Below, one piece after another: positions 44,401-52,175 of a DNA stretch of 64,000 bases. Under the pieces are notes generated by a model, which saw only the letters and a list, made by a program, of their open reading frames with translations, made no database searches and was not told the origin of the DNA. Made by a program: the position numbers and the translations under genes. This stretch comes from Candidatus Schekmanbacteria bacterium (GTDB lineage: Bacteria > CSSED10-310 > JACPHN01), in the NCBI GenBank assembly GCA_016188575.1, contig JACPHN010000019.1, forward strand, positions 1 to 64,000, in the 5' to 3' direction. Within the stretch, counting starts at the first letter, position 1. Each line of letters starts with the position of its first letter.

Positions 44401-45772
44401 CGGAACCGCGGGTTACGTGACGCGCGTCCAGGCGTTCCTACACGCCGTCCGGCAACACGAAACCACACCGCTTCCGGCGCCCGCTGGCCGGCTCGCGCCC
44501 ATCGCGCCCCTGCCGACTCGTTCCATCCGCGACGAAAAGGACGCCCGCCTCGTGCTGTTTGCCATGACGGATCGCGTGCCGCGCATTCTCGCGAGCGCCT
44601 ATCGGTCATTTGGATTCGACGCGGTTGCGGCGGGCCCCTGCACTCAGGAGACGCTCGCCGCGGCCAGACGCGACTGCTCGGGGAAGGAGTGCATCGCCTA
44701 TCAAAACCTGTGGGGAGCGTTCCGCAGCTACCTCGAACGAGATCCGGACCACGCGCAACGCAAAGTCCTGATGCAGGTTTCCGGGGTCGGCATGTGCCGG
44801 AACTGCTTGTTCTCGGTCAAGGACCGCATTGCGCTCCGCGGTGTCCCCGGCGGGGATGCGGTCAGCCTGCGCCATTTTCACCTGGAACATGAGCTGGGAG
44901 TGGTGTTCACCGCCAAGGTGTGGACGGGTCTGGTGACGTGGGACCTGATCAACCAGCTCGCCGCGTATCATCGCGCGCTCGATCGCACGGGCCGCGAGGT
45001 AGATCACCTGTACGCGCAGTTTTGCGACGAGCTGGAGGCGCTCGTGGGTCGGCCGGTCAGCCCCGAGACGCCGCTCGGCACGCTCGCGCGCGGCGCCGAC
45101 GTGCTGGCCGCGCTCCGGCTGGTCGATCGCGCCGCGGACGCCTTCCTCGGGCTGGCGCGCCAGCGGCAGCCGGCCGGCGCAGACCTCCGCACGATCTTGC
45201 TGGCGGGCGATGTGTTCGTCCGTCTGGACGAGTTCGCGGGTGACCAGCTCGGCCGCCATCTTGCCAGTCTCGGGATTCGCGTCATCGTCGAGCCGCTAAA
45301 CGTGTTGGTCGAGTACCTCGCCCACGAGCGATCTCCCGAGCTGATCGGCTTGCCTACCAGTGGGTCTGCGAGCTGGACGCTGGCGCTGGCCATGCGCGTC
45401 ATCCGCGCCGAGCTCTACCGCCGTGTGCGCCGCAAACACCCTTGGCTGCCGATGCCCGATGCTCGCGCCGCCACCCGCGAATCCCGTGCCTTGATCGCTC
45501 GCCACCCGATCGGTGAGGGGCCGATAGCGATCGGCAGCGTGCTGCACGCGTGGCGGCAACGCATGTGCGATGGCGCGGTGCTGTCCAATCCGTGGGGGTG
45601 CGGGCCGGCGCTGATCACGGAAAGCTTGTTGCGGCAGCAGCGCCATATTCCAATGTTGTTCGTTTACCACGACGGCACGCCCATCGACGAGCGGCGCCTG
45701 CGCGGCTTCGCGTATCAGCTTCGGCGGCGCCCGGCGCGGACGGCTGTGGCGGCGGCGCCCGAGTTGCGGTGA
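41468..45772 (+). CDS. Giant acyl-CoA dehydratase activase / dehydratase-like fusion protein
   Basis: This 1434-residue protein joins four parts. Residues 1-270: an ATPase of the BcrAD/HgdC type (IVGGCDLGKCAARF; C131 in NDKCSSGTGE). About 315-590: a second such ATPase (VLGLDLGSTGSKAVLTS; C455 in NKACSAGTGSF). About 620-990: a DUF2229-like region (C648 in GGACPKYE; KTCPMEQGAPEM; SSFGCGPASFSEH). About 1000-1410: a COG3581-like region (C1075 in SGKECIAYQ; GMCRNCLFSVKD; C1378 in NPWGCGPALITES). Such proteins use ATP to send one low-potential electron through iron-sulfur clusters to a dehydratase or double-cubane partner. The GTG at 41468 overlaps the VWA gene; the GTG at 41474 has better spacing from GAGGAGG. 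Confidence 0.9.
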   Translation: MNVGTIVGGCDLGKCAARFVLAEVGGVDGLVVLDKQYVSHEGRPMETFRAWYAAESVGSRCGALAVTGLYGAEVAEPGLGGLPESVCLEAALRHRPDLAGSLNMVSVGARGYSVLTRDSNGHVSYLENDKCSSGTGETMVKIAARFGLSLQEADRLASTAAESIAITARCSVFAKSEMTHFGNQGKPADQLFLGYFESVAGYVAALLGRSRVPGPCYLTGGGARIETLAAAIARSLGEPVAVDVEALFMEALGACAIAADHALAGGLSALPRDPAALIRTTRRQFRPLPPARNFAPLVTRLASAPAVPSAELAAGGIEPAVLGLDLGSTGSKAVLTSVASGEMVVDLYDRTRGNPVEAAKRLVRALLDQGAVDVRAIGVTGSGREAAATVLRATFPGAAERIVVINEIVAHATAAIRCDPDHGRSLSVVEIGGQDAKFIQIAQGQIVESDMNKACSAGTGSFLEEQALFYGVTEIGDFTHLARRGENPPELGQMCTVFVAEAAAAAHREGFSREDLFAGFQYSVIHNYINRVMGQRTFGERVFFQGKPASGDSLPWTLAAVTGREVVVPSNPGAMGAWGIGLCAIAALGHAALLEAEPVRVTAFLDARRVKSTEFQCRDRRCATLCRIEKSVIEVEGRRETVLTGGACPKYEVTRAALHALPPHAPSAFDERDALLAPYLAAAASPGDAATVVAVPLAGACYQFVPWLTTFLRGLGVAPVVVRSAAGSLRRGEERCFSFDACAPVKVAHGLADAGAPIVFFPKILSFPDADGAVGKTCPMEQGAPEMVEQALAGRGMGVEVLKPVIRLDLGLRDAETRASLYAVARRFGIGFPALWQAVRAADTAQRRYEQELACVGERTLSYARDHGLAVVVVCGSLHVIHEPAVNAAVPGILRDNGVLALPVDCFPLPPGIDPLVRVVWGDARRALRAGLAARQLGGVFPLLLSSFGCGPASFSEHIFQELMDGYPHTALETDGHGGTAGYVTRVQAFLHAVRQHETTPLPAPAGRLAPIAPLPTRSIRDEKDARLVLFAMTDRVPRILASAYRSFGFDAVAAGPCTQETLAAARRDCSGKECIAYQNLWGAFRSYLERDPDHAQRKVLMQVSGVGMCRNCLFSVKDRIALRGVPGGDAVSLRHFHLEHELGVVFTAKVWTGLVTWDLINQLAAYHRALDRTGREVDHLYAQFCDELEALVGRPVSPETPLGTLARGADVLAALRLVDRAADAFLGLARQRQPAGADLRTILLAGDVFVRLDEFAGDQLGRHLASLGIRVIVEPLNVLVEYLAHERSPELIGLPTSGSASWTLALAMRVIRAELYRRVRRKHPWLPMPDARAATRESRALIARHPIGEGPIAIGSVLHAWRQRMCDGAVLSNPWGCGPALITESLLRQQRHIPMLFVYHDGTPIDERRLRGFAYQLRRRPARTAVAAAPELR

Positions 45773-45793
45773 ATCGCGCGGCGCGGCCGCCGC

Positions 45794-45802
45794 TGCTAGG
45801 AT
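45794..45802 (+). promoter_or_regulatory. Extended -10 element (TGCTAGGAT) of the kinase gene
   Basis: TG-C-TAGGAT overlaps the first candidate ATG and lies 7 bases before the third ATG (45810), the same distance as at the two other leaderless candidates in the window. No Shine-Dalgarno sequence is present near these start codons. Confidence 0.35.
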
Positions 45803-48800
45803 GATGGCGATGACCAGCGAGGATCTTCCAACCCTTGGTCCGTTCGTCGCCGTCGCGGCGATCGGACAGGGCGGCATGGGCGTCGTCTACGCGGCCGTTG
45901 ACCGCCGCACCGGTGAGCGCGTGGCGCTGAAAACCGTGCGCTGCGCGGGGCGCGGTGCGGCCGGAGCCATGCGCCGTGAAATCCGCGCGCTGGCCGAGCT
46001 GCAGCACCCGGGCATCGTCCATATCCGCGGCCACGGCTTCGACGGAGGCCAGCCGTGGTATGCGATGGACCTGGTCGAGGGCAAGTCCTTGAGCACTCTG
46101 GGGCGCTCCGCAGTCACGAGCGCAGGCAGGCCGCTGGCCGCCGGCTGGCCGCGCGACCTGCTCACGGTCATTCGCCGCTTGTGCTTGCCGTTGGCCTACC
46201 TGCACGGCAACGGTTTCGTGCATTGCGATCTGAAACCCGGTAACGTCATCGTGCGCTCGGACCTCGTCCCGGTGCTTGTCGACTTCGGCGTCATCGCCAC
46301 ATTTGCCGGCAAGGCGAATCGCGAGCGGTTGCTGGCCGACGCGAGCTCCGGTGGTACGTTGACGTACATGGCGCCGGAGCAGATCCGCGGTGGGCTGTTG
46401 GATGCGCGAGCCGACCTGTATTCCCTGGGTTGCATGATCTATGAGCTCGTCGCGGGGCAGCCGCCGTTTGTCGCGGCGTCGGCGCAGGATGTCGTCCTGG
46501 CGCATCTTTCCGCGGCGCCGGCTCCGTTGTCACGGGTCTGCGCGCAGGTCCCCGCGGGCCTGGATGCGCTCCTCGACAGGTTGCTCGCCAAGGACCCGCG
46601 CCAGCGCTTCGGGTATGCGATCGACGTGGCCGCGGCGCTGGAACCTATGGGGGCCGAGAACGGTGCATTCTCGGGGGCACCGGTGGCGGGGCTCTACCTG
46701 TATCGATCGCGCCTGGTTGGGCGGGACGAGGCGCTCGGCTCGCTGCGCCAGCTTCTTGTGGGCGCCGGCGAAGGGGCCGCGCGCTGCGCCGTCCTGACCG
46801 GCGGCGGGGGAGTAGGCAAGACGCGGCTGGCCATGGAGCTGTTGGTAGAAGGCGAGTGCTGCGGGTTCGAGACGTTTTCGGGGCGGTGCCCGGAGCTGGG
46901 CTGCAAGCCACTCGAGCCGTTTCAGAGCGTCCTCCAACATCTGGCGCTCGGACTGCGGGAAGGCGCGATGACGGGCGACGCTCGCATGGCCACGGCGAGC
47001 CGCGAGCTCCTCGGGATCGCGGTCCCCGCGCTCGCGGGGGGGCGAGGCGGCGCGGAGCATGCCGGCCTGCCCCCGGCGCAGGTGCGGCGCCATCTGATCG
47101 CGACGATCGTTGAGGCGATCTCCGCTCTGGGTACGACTCAGCGCCTGTTGTTCGTGCTGGACGATGTGCAGTGGGCGGACGAGCTCTCCCTTGACGTGCT
47201 TGCGGCGCTTGGCGGCGGCATTACCGGCGATGTCGTCGTGGTCGCCTGCATGCGGACGGACGACGCGCTCCCGCCGGCGCTTGACGCGATGCGGCGCTCG
47301 GCCGACCTCGGAATCGAGCTCGCGGCGCTCTCGCCCACCGACGTCGGCCTCATGATCGCGGACATGCTGGCGCTGCGGGAAGTGCCGGCCGTCCTCGCCG
47401 CGCGGCTGTCTTTGCAGGGCCAGGGCAATCCGTACTACGTCGCCGAGCTGCTCCGTTCGCTGCTCGAAATCGGCCATTTGCGGCGCGACGAGCGAGGTGT
47501 GTGGCGGGTATGCGGAGCGGCCCTTGACGCGGAGGAGCTCGACCGCTTGCCACTGCCGTCATCGCTACGTGACCTCCTTTCCCGACGCCTTGCCGAGCTG
47601 GGAGCACCGGCTCGTAGCATCGCGGAAGTGGCGGCGATCGCCGGCCGCGAGGTGTCGCCGGCCCTGGCGCGCCGCGCCGCGGATCTTTCAGACGACGCTT
47701 TCTGGGACGGTTCCCGCGAGCTGCTGCGCCGGTCGCTGATGGAGGAGACGACCCAGGGATCACTGCGCTTTGCACACGACCATATTCGCGAGCGGACCGC
47801 GGCGGCGCTGGTCGACGAGCGCCGGCGACAGCTCCACGCCGCGCTGGGCGCCAGCATCGAAGCGCTTCCAGAGGCAGAGCGAGCGAAGCACGAACAGGTC
47901 CTCGGCTGGCACTGGGAGCAGGCCGGCGAGGTGGACCGGGCGCGTGCCGCGTACCTCGGCGCGGCCCGTAACGTCGCGAAAATGTTCGCGCATGCCGAGG
48001 CTGAACGGCTGTATCGCGCCTGCCTCGCGCTGGCCGACCGCGCGCCCGCGACGAGCGCGGCGGTGCTCGTGCGCGTGGAGCTCGGCGCGCGCGTTCTGGG
48101 GGTGTGCGGCCGGTTCGACGACGCGGTTGCCGAGCTCGACGGAGCGCTGGCGGCGGCACGCGAGCTCGGCGACGAAGGAGCGGCCGCCGAGGCACACCAC
48201 GCGCTCGGCGTCTTGTTGGCACGCACGGGTCGCGTCGCGGAAGGAATCACGATGATCGAGTCGGCGCTCGGCTTCTGGCGGCGGGTGGGCGCCGCCGCCG
48301 GGGAGGCGGCGCGCGTGGCGAGCTCCCTCGGGCTTCTTGGCGCGCTCTACGCCGAACAAGGGCGGCATGCCGAAGGGGAAGCGCTCATGCGCGAAGGCAT
48401 CGCCATGCATAAGGACCGCGGCGAGTTTGGCGCGGCAGGGACCGTGGTCGGCAATCTCGGGCTGCTCTGCGACCGTCTAGGGCGGCACGCGGAGGCCGAA
48501 GCGTGCTACACGGAAGCACTGCGCCTTCTCCACGACGGCGGCAACGTGTACGCCGAGGCCATCTGCCTGTCCAACCTCGCGATCCTCCACCAGCAGCGCG
48601 GCGCTCTCGAGGTCGCCCGCAATCTGCTCGCAAGCTCCGCGGAGCTGCACCGCAAAGTGGGAAACCGACAGTATGCCGGGATTGCCTGCTACAACCTGGG
48701 CGTGCTGGAGGCGGAGATCGACCCGTCACGGCACGCGCTCGCAGTCCAGCTCGTCGGGCAGGCGCTGGAGCTGGCGCGCGCCGTGCGCGACCGGCGCAGC

Positions 48801-49193
48801 GAGGGCATTGCTCTGGGCACGCTCGGCGACCTGGCGCTCGCCGCGGGCGAGGTGGAGCGGTGCCGGGAGCTTCTCGCGCTGGCGCTTGAGATTCACCGCG
48901 AGGTCGGAAACCAGCGGTATGAGGCCGTCGCGCTGGTCTCGCTGGCGCGCGTCGCGCGCACGCTGGACGGCGACATCGCGGCGGCCGAATGGCACCTGGA
49001 GCGCGCCGAGTCGATTCTGACGGCCGCAGAGGACCGCCACGAGCTGGCGCTGTGCCTGTGCGAGCGCGCTCGCTGTGCGCTGGCACGGAGCGAAGATGCG
49101 TCCGCCTTGGCGGCGCGAGTGCGGGAAATCGCCGCTGGTTTGGCTGTGGGTCCGCGCGGCAAGCTCGCCAAAGAGCTGGCCGATCTGCCGTAG
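45801..49193 (+). CDS. Ser/Thr protein kinase fused to an AAA-type ATPase and TPR repeats
   Basis: This is a cytoplasmic 1130-residue signalling protein. An N-terminal Hanks-type kinase (about 12-275) has IGQGGMGVVYAAVD, the lysine in VALKTV, HCDLKPGNVIV, VDFGVIA and MAPEQIRGG. An AAA16/STAND-like ATPase follows, with the P-loop TGGGGVGKTRL (about 332-342) and LLFVLDDVQWADELSL. About 450 C-terminal residues are TPR-like. The usual HRD is HCD here, so this is a non-RD kinase. Such fusions often control secondary metabolism or stress genes. ATGs at 45801, 45804 and 45810 are possible; the last fits the leaderless pattern. Confidence 0.9.
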   Translation: MMAMTSEDLPTLGPFVAVAAIGQGGMGVVYAAVDRRTGERVALKTVRCAGRGAAGAMRREIRALAELQHPGIVHIRGHGFDGGQPWYAMDLVEGKSLSTLGRSAVTSAGRPLAAGWPRDLLTVIRRLCLPLAYLHGNGFVHCDLKPGNVIVRSDLVPVLVDFGVIATFAGKANRERLLADASSGGTLTYMAPEQIRGGLLDARADLYSLGCMIYELVAGQPPFVAASAQDVVLAHLSAAPAPLSRVCAQVPAGLDALLDRLLAKDPRQRFGYAIDVAAALEPMGAENGAFSGAPVAGLYLYRSRLVGRDEALGSLRQLLVGAGEGAARCAVLTGGGGVGKTRLAMELLVEGECCGFETFSGRCPELGCKPLEPFQSVLQHLALGLREGAMTGDARMATASRELLGIAVPALAGGRGGAEHAGLPPAQVRRHLIATIVEAISALGTTQRLLFVLDDVQWADELSLDVLAALGGGITGDVVVVACMRTDDALPPALDAMRRSADLGIELAALSPTDVGLMIADMLALREVPAVLAARLSLQGQGNPYYVAELLRSLLEIGHLRRDERGVWRVCGAALDAEELDRLPLPSSLRDLLSRRLAELGAPARSIAEVAAIAGREVSPALARRAADLSDDAFWDGSRELLRRSLMEETTQGSLRFAHDHIRERTAAALVDERRRQLHAALGASIEALPEAERAKHEQVLGWHWEQAGEVDRARAAYLGAARNVAKMFAHAEAERLYRACLALADRAPATSAAVLVRVELGARVLGVCGRFDDAVAELDGALAAARELGDEGAAAEAHHALGVLLARTGRVAEGITMIESALGFWRRVGAAAGEAARVASSLGLLGALYAEQGRHAEGEALMREGIAMHKDRGEFGAAGTVVGNLGLLCDRLGRHAEAEACYTEALRLLHDGGNVYAEAICLSNLAILHQQRGALEVARNLLASSAELHRKVGNRQYAGIACYNLGVLEAEIDPSRHALAVQLVGQALELARAVRDRRSEGIALGTLGDLALAAGEVERCRELLALALEIHREVGNQRYEAVALVSLARVARTLDGDIAAAEWHLERAESILTAAEDRHELALCLCERARCALARSEDASALAARVREIAAGLAVGPRGKLAKELADLP

Positions 49194-49297
49194 GGCTGCG
49201 GCTCGGCGAGCGCGCGCACCGCGGCGCCGCTCACCTCGGGGCGGCTCCCTCGGGTTCCCGGCGATGCTGCGGCCCACTGCCCTCTCCCGCGTGTGCG

Positions 49298-50008
49298 CTA
49301 CTCTTGCCCGGCGGGACCGACGGCCGCAGCCATGGCGTCGTGGCCACCCAGCACGATCGGCGCGCCGTGCGACACGACGACGCAGTCGAACGGCAGCGCG
49401 AGCAGCCGGCGCAGGGAAGGCCGCAACGCTTCCCGATAACGCACGGGATCGCGCGCCCACGTGATCGGCGGCAAGCGCAGGCCGCCATCCCTACCACCGA
49501 GAAGCGAATCCGCGACAATGAGCGCACCGGCAGCCGGCAGGTAAAGAGCTGACTCGCCCGGGCACAGCCCCTCGATTGAGTACGCCCGTATCCCCTTCGC
49601 GAGCTCGGGATCGTCGCGAAAGCTGCTGGTTACCGGCACCCCGAATCCGCGATGTCGGTCTGCGGCATCCGCGTGCGCCCAGACGGCCACCGCGCCGGAG
49701 GCTGCGTAACGCTGCGCAATAAGTCCGGCAGAGCGGTGGTGGAAACTATTCAGCACGACCAGCACAACCGCACCGCGCCGGCGCTGCACGCGTTCGTCGA
49801 GCATCTGCCAGAAGGCAACCGCCGCATCGCCTTCCTGGGGGGCGAGGGGATCGACCAGCAGCAGCGGCTCATCCGGGTCCGGAGCTTCATACAGCACGCA
49901 TCCTACGTCGCGGTCCCAGTCTCCGGGGCTTCCTGGCGGCGATGGCCGCCAGTCCGGATGGGGCACCGTCCAGCGAGACAATCCAGAGCACAGCACTACA
50001 AGGTCCAT
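49298..50008 (-). CDS. Metallo-beta-lactamase-fold-like hydrolase, degenerate
   Basis: This 236-residue protein looks like a small MBL-fold enzyme: VGCVLYEAPDPDEPLLLVDP, VVLVVLNSFHHRSAGLIAQR, LPAAGALIVADSLLGG and DCVVVSHGAPIV in the right order. The metal motif HxHxDH is replaced by FHHRSA, so zinc binding and hydrolysis are uncertain. AAAGGGGATC precedes the ATG at 50008; an earlier start is less likely. It converges with the kinase gene. The substrate is unknown. Confidence 0.68.
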   Translation of the reverse strand: MDLVVLCSGLSRWTVPHPDWRPSPPGSPGDWDRDVGCVLYEAPDPDEPLLLVDPLAPQEGDAAVAFWQMLDERVQRRRGAVVLVVLNSFHHRSAGLIAQRYAASGAVAVWAHADAADRHRGFGVPVTSSFRDDPELAKGIRAYSIEGLCPGESALYLPAAGALIVADSLLGGRDGGLRLPPITWARDPVRYREALRPSLRRLLALPFDCVVVSHGAPIVLGGHDAMAAAVGPAGQE

Positions 50009-50384
50009 TTGATCCCCTTTCCTCGGCCTCCGCGAAGTGTCGGCCGGTGAGACTGCCATAATGCTGTGCAAAGACTGCCGCAAGCCGTGATTCCAACCTG
50101 GATCCCTCGCCTTTTCGCCTGCAAGGAGCGCGGAAAGCGCATCACGAAGACTCCCGACCTCACCTCCCCGCGCCAGCGGGGGAGGGACGGAGGGCGGTGC
50201 TGTCGCGTCGACGTCGAGCAGGCGGTGGATTCAGGCAAGACGCGCGAACGGCGCAAATATCGCATCAGCGCTCCCAGGCAGCAGGCCCGGCTGCCCCCTC
50301 GCTGGTTGCATTCTCGGCACCATGGCCCTAGAATGCCGCGTGCTTCTCTCCTCTGCAGACCCTTCGAGCCAGGGAGTAACCACC
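50009..50384. other. Intergenic region with repeat copy
   Basis: The gap between divergent genes holds a full copy of the dispersed repeat (50121-50236) and, near its end, the ribosome binding site AGGGAG of the TPR gene. No gene is supported. Confidence 0.55.
50121..50236 (+). repeat. Dispersed intergenic repeat, copy 5 (full)
   Basis: This 116-base copy shows the whole element: GCAAGGAGCGCGGAAAGCGC, ATCACGAAGACTCCC, the hairpin CTCCCCGCGCCAGCGGGGGA, GGGCGGTGCTGTCGCGTCG, ACGTCGAGCAGGCGGTGG and ATTCAGGC. It differs from the inverted copy at 33482-33598 at only a few positions. Confidence 0.85.
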
Positions 50385-51578
50385 ATGTCGCGTCCCACGG
50401 GGACCTCGGACACCCCGTCCGCATGCCGCTCTCAGATTGCTTGTGCCTTCCAGCGAGCGCTGTCCCCAGGTGCGATCCGCTGGGCGTTTGGCCTGTTGTC
50501 GCTGGCGCTGCTAGCCGTGCCGGCGCGTCCGGTTGCCGCCGAAGACGCATATCAGCTCGGCTACGACTACTACCAGAAGGAACAGTACAGTAGCTGCGCA
50601 GAGGAAATGGAAAAGGCCGTGAAGGAGTCGCCGGACGAATACAAGCGGCAGTACCTCCTCGGCCTGTGCTACGCCAAGGCCGGCAAGTGGGATTCTGCAA
50701 TCGAACCGCTGAAGAAGGCGACCATGGTGCAAAACGACTCCCTGGACGGCTTCAAGATGCTCGGTCAGGCCTATTTCAAGCTTCCCAAGCCGGACTACTA
50801 TCAGGCGCAAATAGCGCTCGAGCGCGCCGCGAAGCTAGATCCAAAGGATGCGTCGATCCATTACCTGTATGGATTCGCAAGTCTAAAGATCGGCAAGCAC
50901 GCGGCGGCTATCGAGGCATTGAAGCAGGCCAGAGAGCTCAACCCAAAGGACAAGCGCGCGCTTCGCGAGCTCGGGACCGCCTACGTTGGCGCGAAGGACT
51001 GGGCCAACGCGGAGAAGACGTTGGCAGCCGCCGCCCAGGAGCTCGGCGGCGATTGCGGCGTGATCAAGATGTTGGCAGCGGTCCAGATGACAAACGCCGG
51101 CGCGGTGAGCGGCGATGCGGAACGGAAGAACCTCTTCGGGAAGGCGTTTGCCACGGTCAAGGACTGTGCCGCGAAGGGTGACGACGTCGACCAGATGTAC
51201 ACCGCCGGCAAGGCGGCGCTCTTCAGTGAGCGGGCGGATGATGCCATCTCCTTCCTCGGAAAGGTGGTCGCGAAGTCCCCCAAGAACCACCAGGCCAATA
51301 GCTACCTGGGACAGGCATACGAGCTGAAGAACCAGGAAGAAAAAGCGCTGGCAGCCTACCAGAAGGCGCTGGAAATCGGCAAGGCCGGGGGGCTCAATGG
51401 AACTGATCTGGCCGACTACCTGTATCGCGTCGGCCATGCTCACCACCTGCTGAAAGCATACAAGGAAGCCGTGACGTACTATGATCAAGCCATGAAGATC
51501 AGCCCCGACCACGACCGCGCCACCGCCTGGAAGGAGAAGGCGATGGAGCGGATCAAGCAGGCCGAGATGCAGGAATAG
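50385..51578 (+). CDS. Exported TPR-repeat protein
   Basis: This is a 397-residue periplasmic protein. After a long N-region, the signal peptide core is RWAFGLLSLALLAVPARPVAA. At least eight TPR units follow (AYQLGYDYYQKEQYSSCAEE, QYLLGLCYAKAGKWDSAIEP, ANSYLGQAYELKNQEEKALA, VGHAHHLLKAYKEAVTYYDQ). No catalytic part is seen; it probably scaffolds an envelope complex. AGGGAG precedes the ATG. The SIS gene starts at the next base after the stop. Confidence 0.85.
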   Translation: MSRPTGTSDTPSACRSQIACAFQRALSPGAIRWAFGLLSLALLAVPARPVAAEDAYQLGYDYYQKEQYSSCAEEMEKAVKESPDEYKRQYLLGLCYAKAGKWDSAIEPLKKATMVQNDSLDGFKMLGQAYFKLPKPDYYQAQIALERAAKLDPKDASIHYLYGFASLKIGKHAAAIEALKQARELNPKDKRALRELGTAYVGAKDWANAEKTLAAAAQELGGDCGVIKMLAAVQMTNAGAVSGDAERKNLFGKAFATVKDCAAKGDDVDQMYTAGKAALFSERADDAISFLGKVVAKSPKNHQANSYLGQAYELKNQEEKALAAYQKALEIGKAGGLNGTDLADYLYRVGHAHHLLKAYKEAVTYYDQAMKISPDHDRATAWKEKAMERIKQAEMQE

Positions 51579-52175
51579 GTGCTCTCAGTGGCGATCGAGG
51601 CAACAATCCAGGAATGGCTCGGGGAATCCGCCGCGCTCTTCGGGCGGGTGCGGGAGGAGACCACGCGCGCGATTCAGACGGCCGGACAGGCGCTCGTAGT
51701 GTGCCTCACACGCGGTGGCAAGGTGCTGGTCGCCGGCAACGGCGGCAGCGCGTCGCAAGCGCAGCACCTGGCCACGGAGCTGGCGGGGCGTTTTCTCCTT
51801 TCGGAGCGCCGGCCCTTGCCCTGCGTGGCGCTGTGCGCCGACACCGCGATCCTCACGGCCCTGGGGAATGATTTTGGTTACGAGGCCGTTTTCTCTCGCC
51901 AGATTCTCGCGCTCGCCAAACCAGGCGACACCGCCGTCTTTCTGTCCACATCCGGGAGCTCGCGAAATGTCGTTGCCGCTGCCAGCACGGCGCGCACGTG
52001 CGGGCTCTGCGTCATCGGCCTGACCGGGGAGGGAGGCGGAGCGCTGCGGCAGTGCTGCGACATTCTTGTCGCAGTGCCAAGCACCTTCACGCCGCACATT
52101 CAGGAGGCGCACCTGGCGATCTTGCATATCTGGTGCCAGATGGTCGACACGGCTTTCGGCGGCGACCGGCCGTGA
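51579..52175 (+). CDS. GmhA-like SIS-domain sugar phosphate isomerase
   Basis: This 198-residue SIS protein resembles phosphoheptose isomerase (sedoheptulose 7-phosphate to heptose 7-phosphate, for LPS core). It has VLVAGNGGSASQAQHLATEL, VFLSTSGSSRNVVAA and EAHLAILHIWCQMVD, the GmhA/DiaA pattern. hldE and hldD are not adjacent, and the neighbours (deoxyhypusine-synthase-like, cysteine desulfurase, PTPS-like) are unusual for heptose synthesis, so the substrate is not certain. GTGs at 51579 and 51588 are both possible starts. Its end overlaps the next gene as GTGA. Confidence 0.85.
   Translation: MLSVAIEATIQEWLGESAALFGRVREETTRAIQTAGQALVVCLTRGGKVLVAGNGGSASQAQHLATELAGRFLLSERRPLPCVALCADTAILTALGNDFGYEAVFSRQILALAKPGDTAVFLSTSGSSRNVVAAASTARTCGLCVIGLTGEGGGALRQCCDILVAVPSTFTPHIQEAHLAILHIWCQMVDTAFGGDRP

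Noticed and set aside
51579-52175. Firm assignment of the SIS protein to heptose synthesis
   Set aside because: Motifs fit GmhA, but no hldE/hldD is adjacent and the coupled genes are unrelated to heptose, so only GmhA-like is used.
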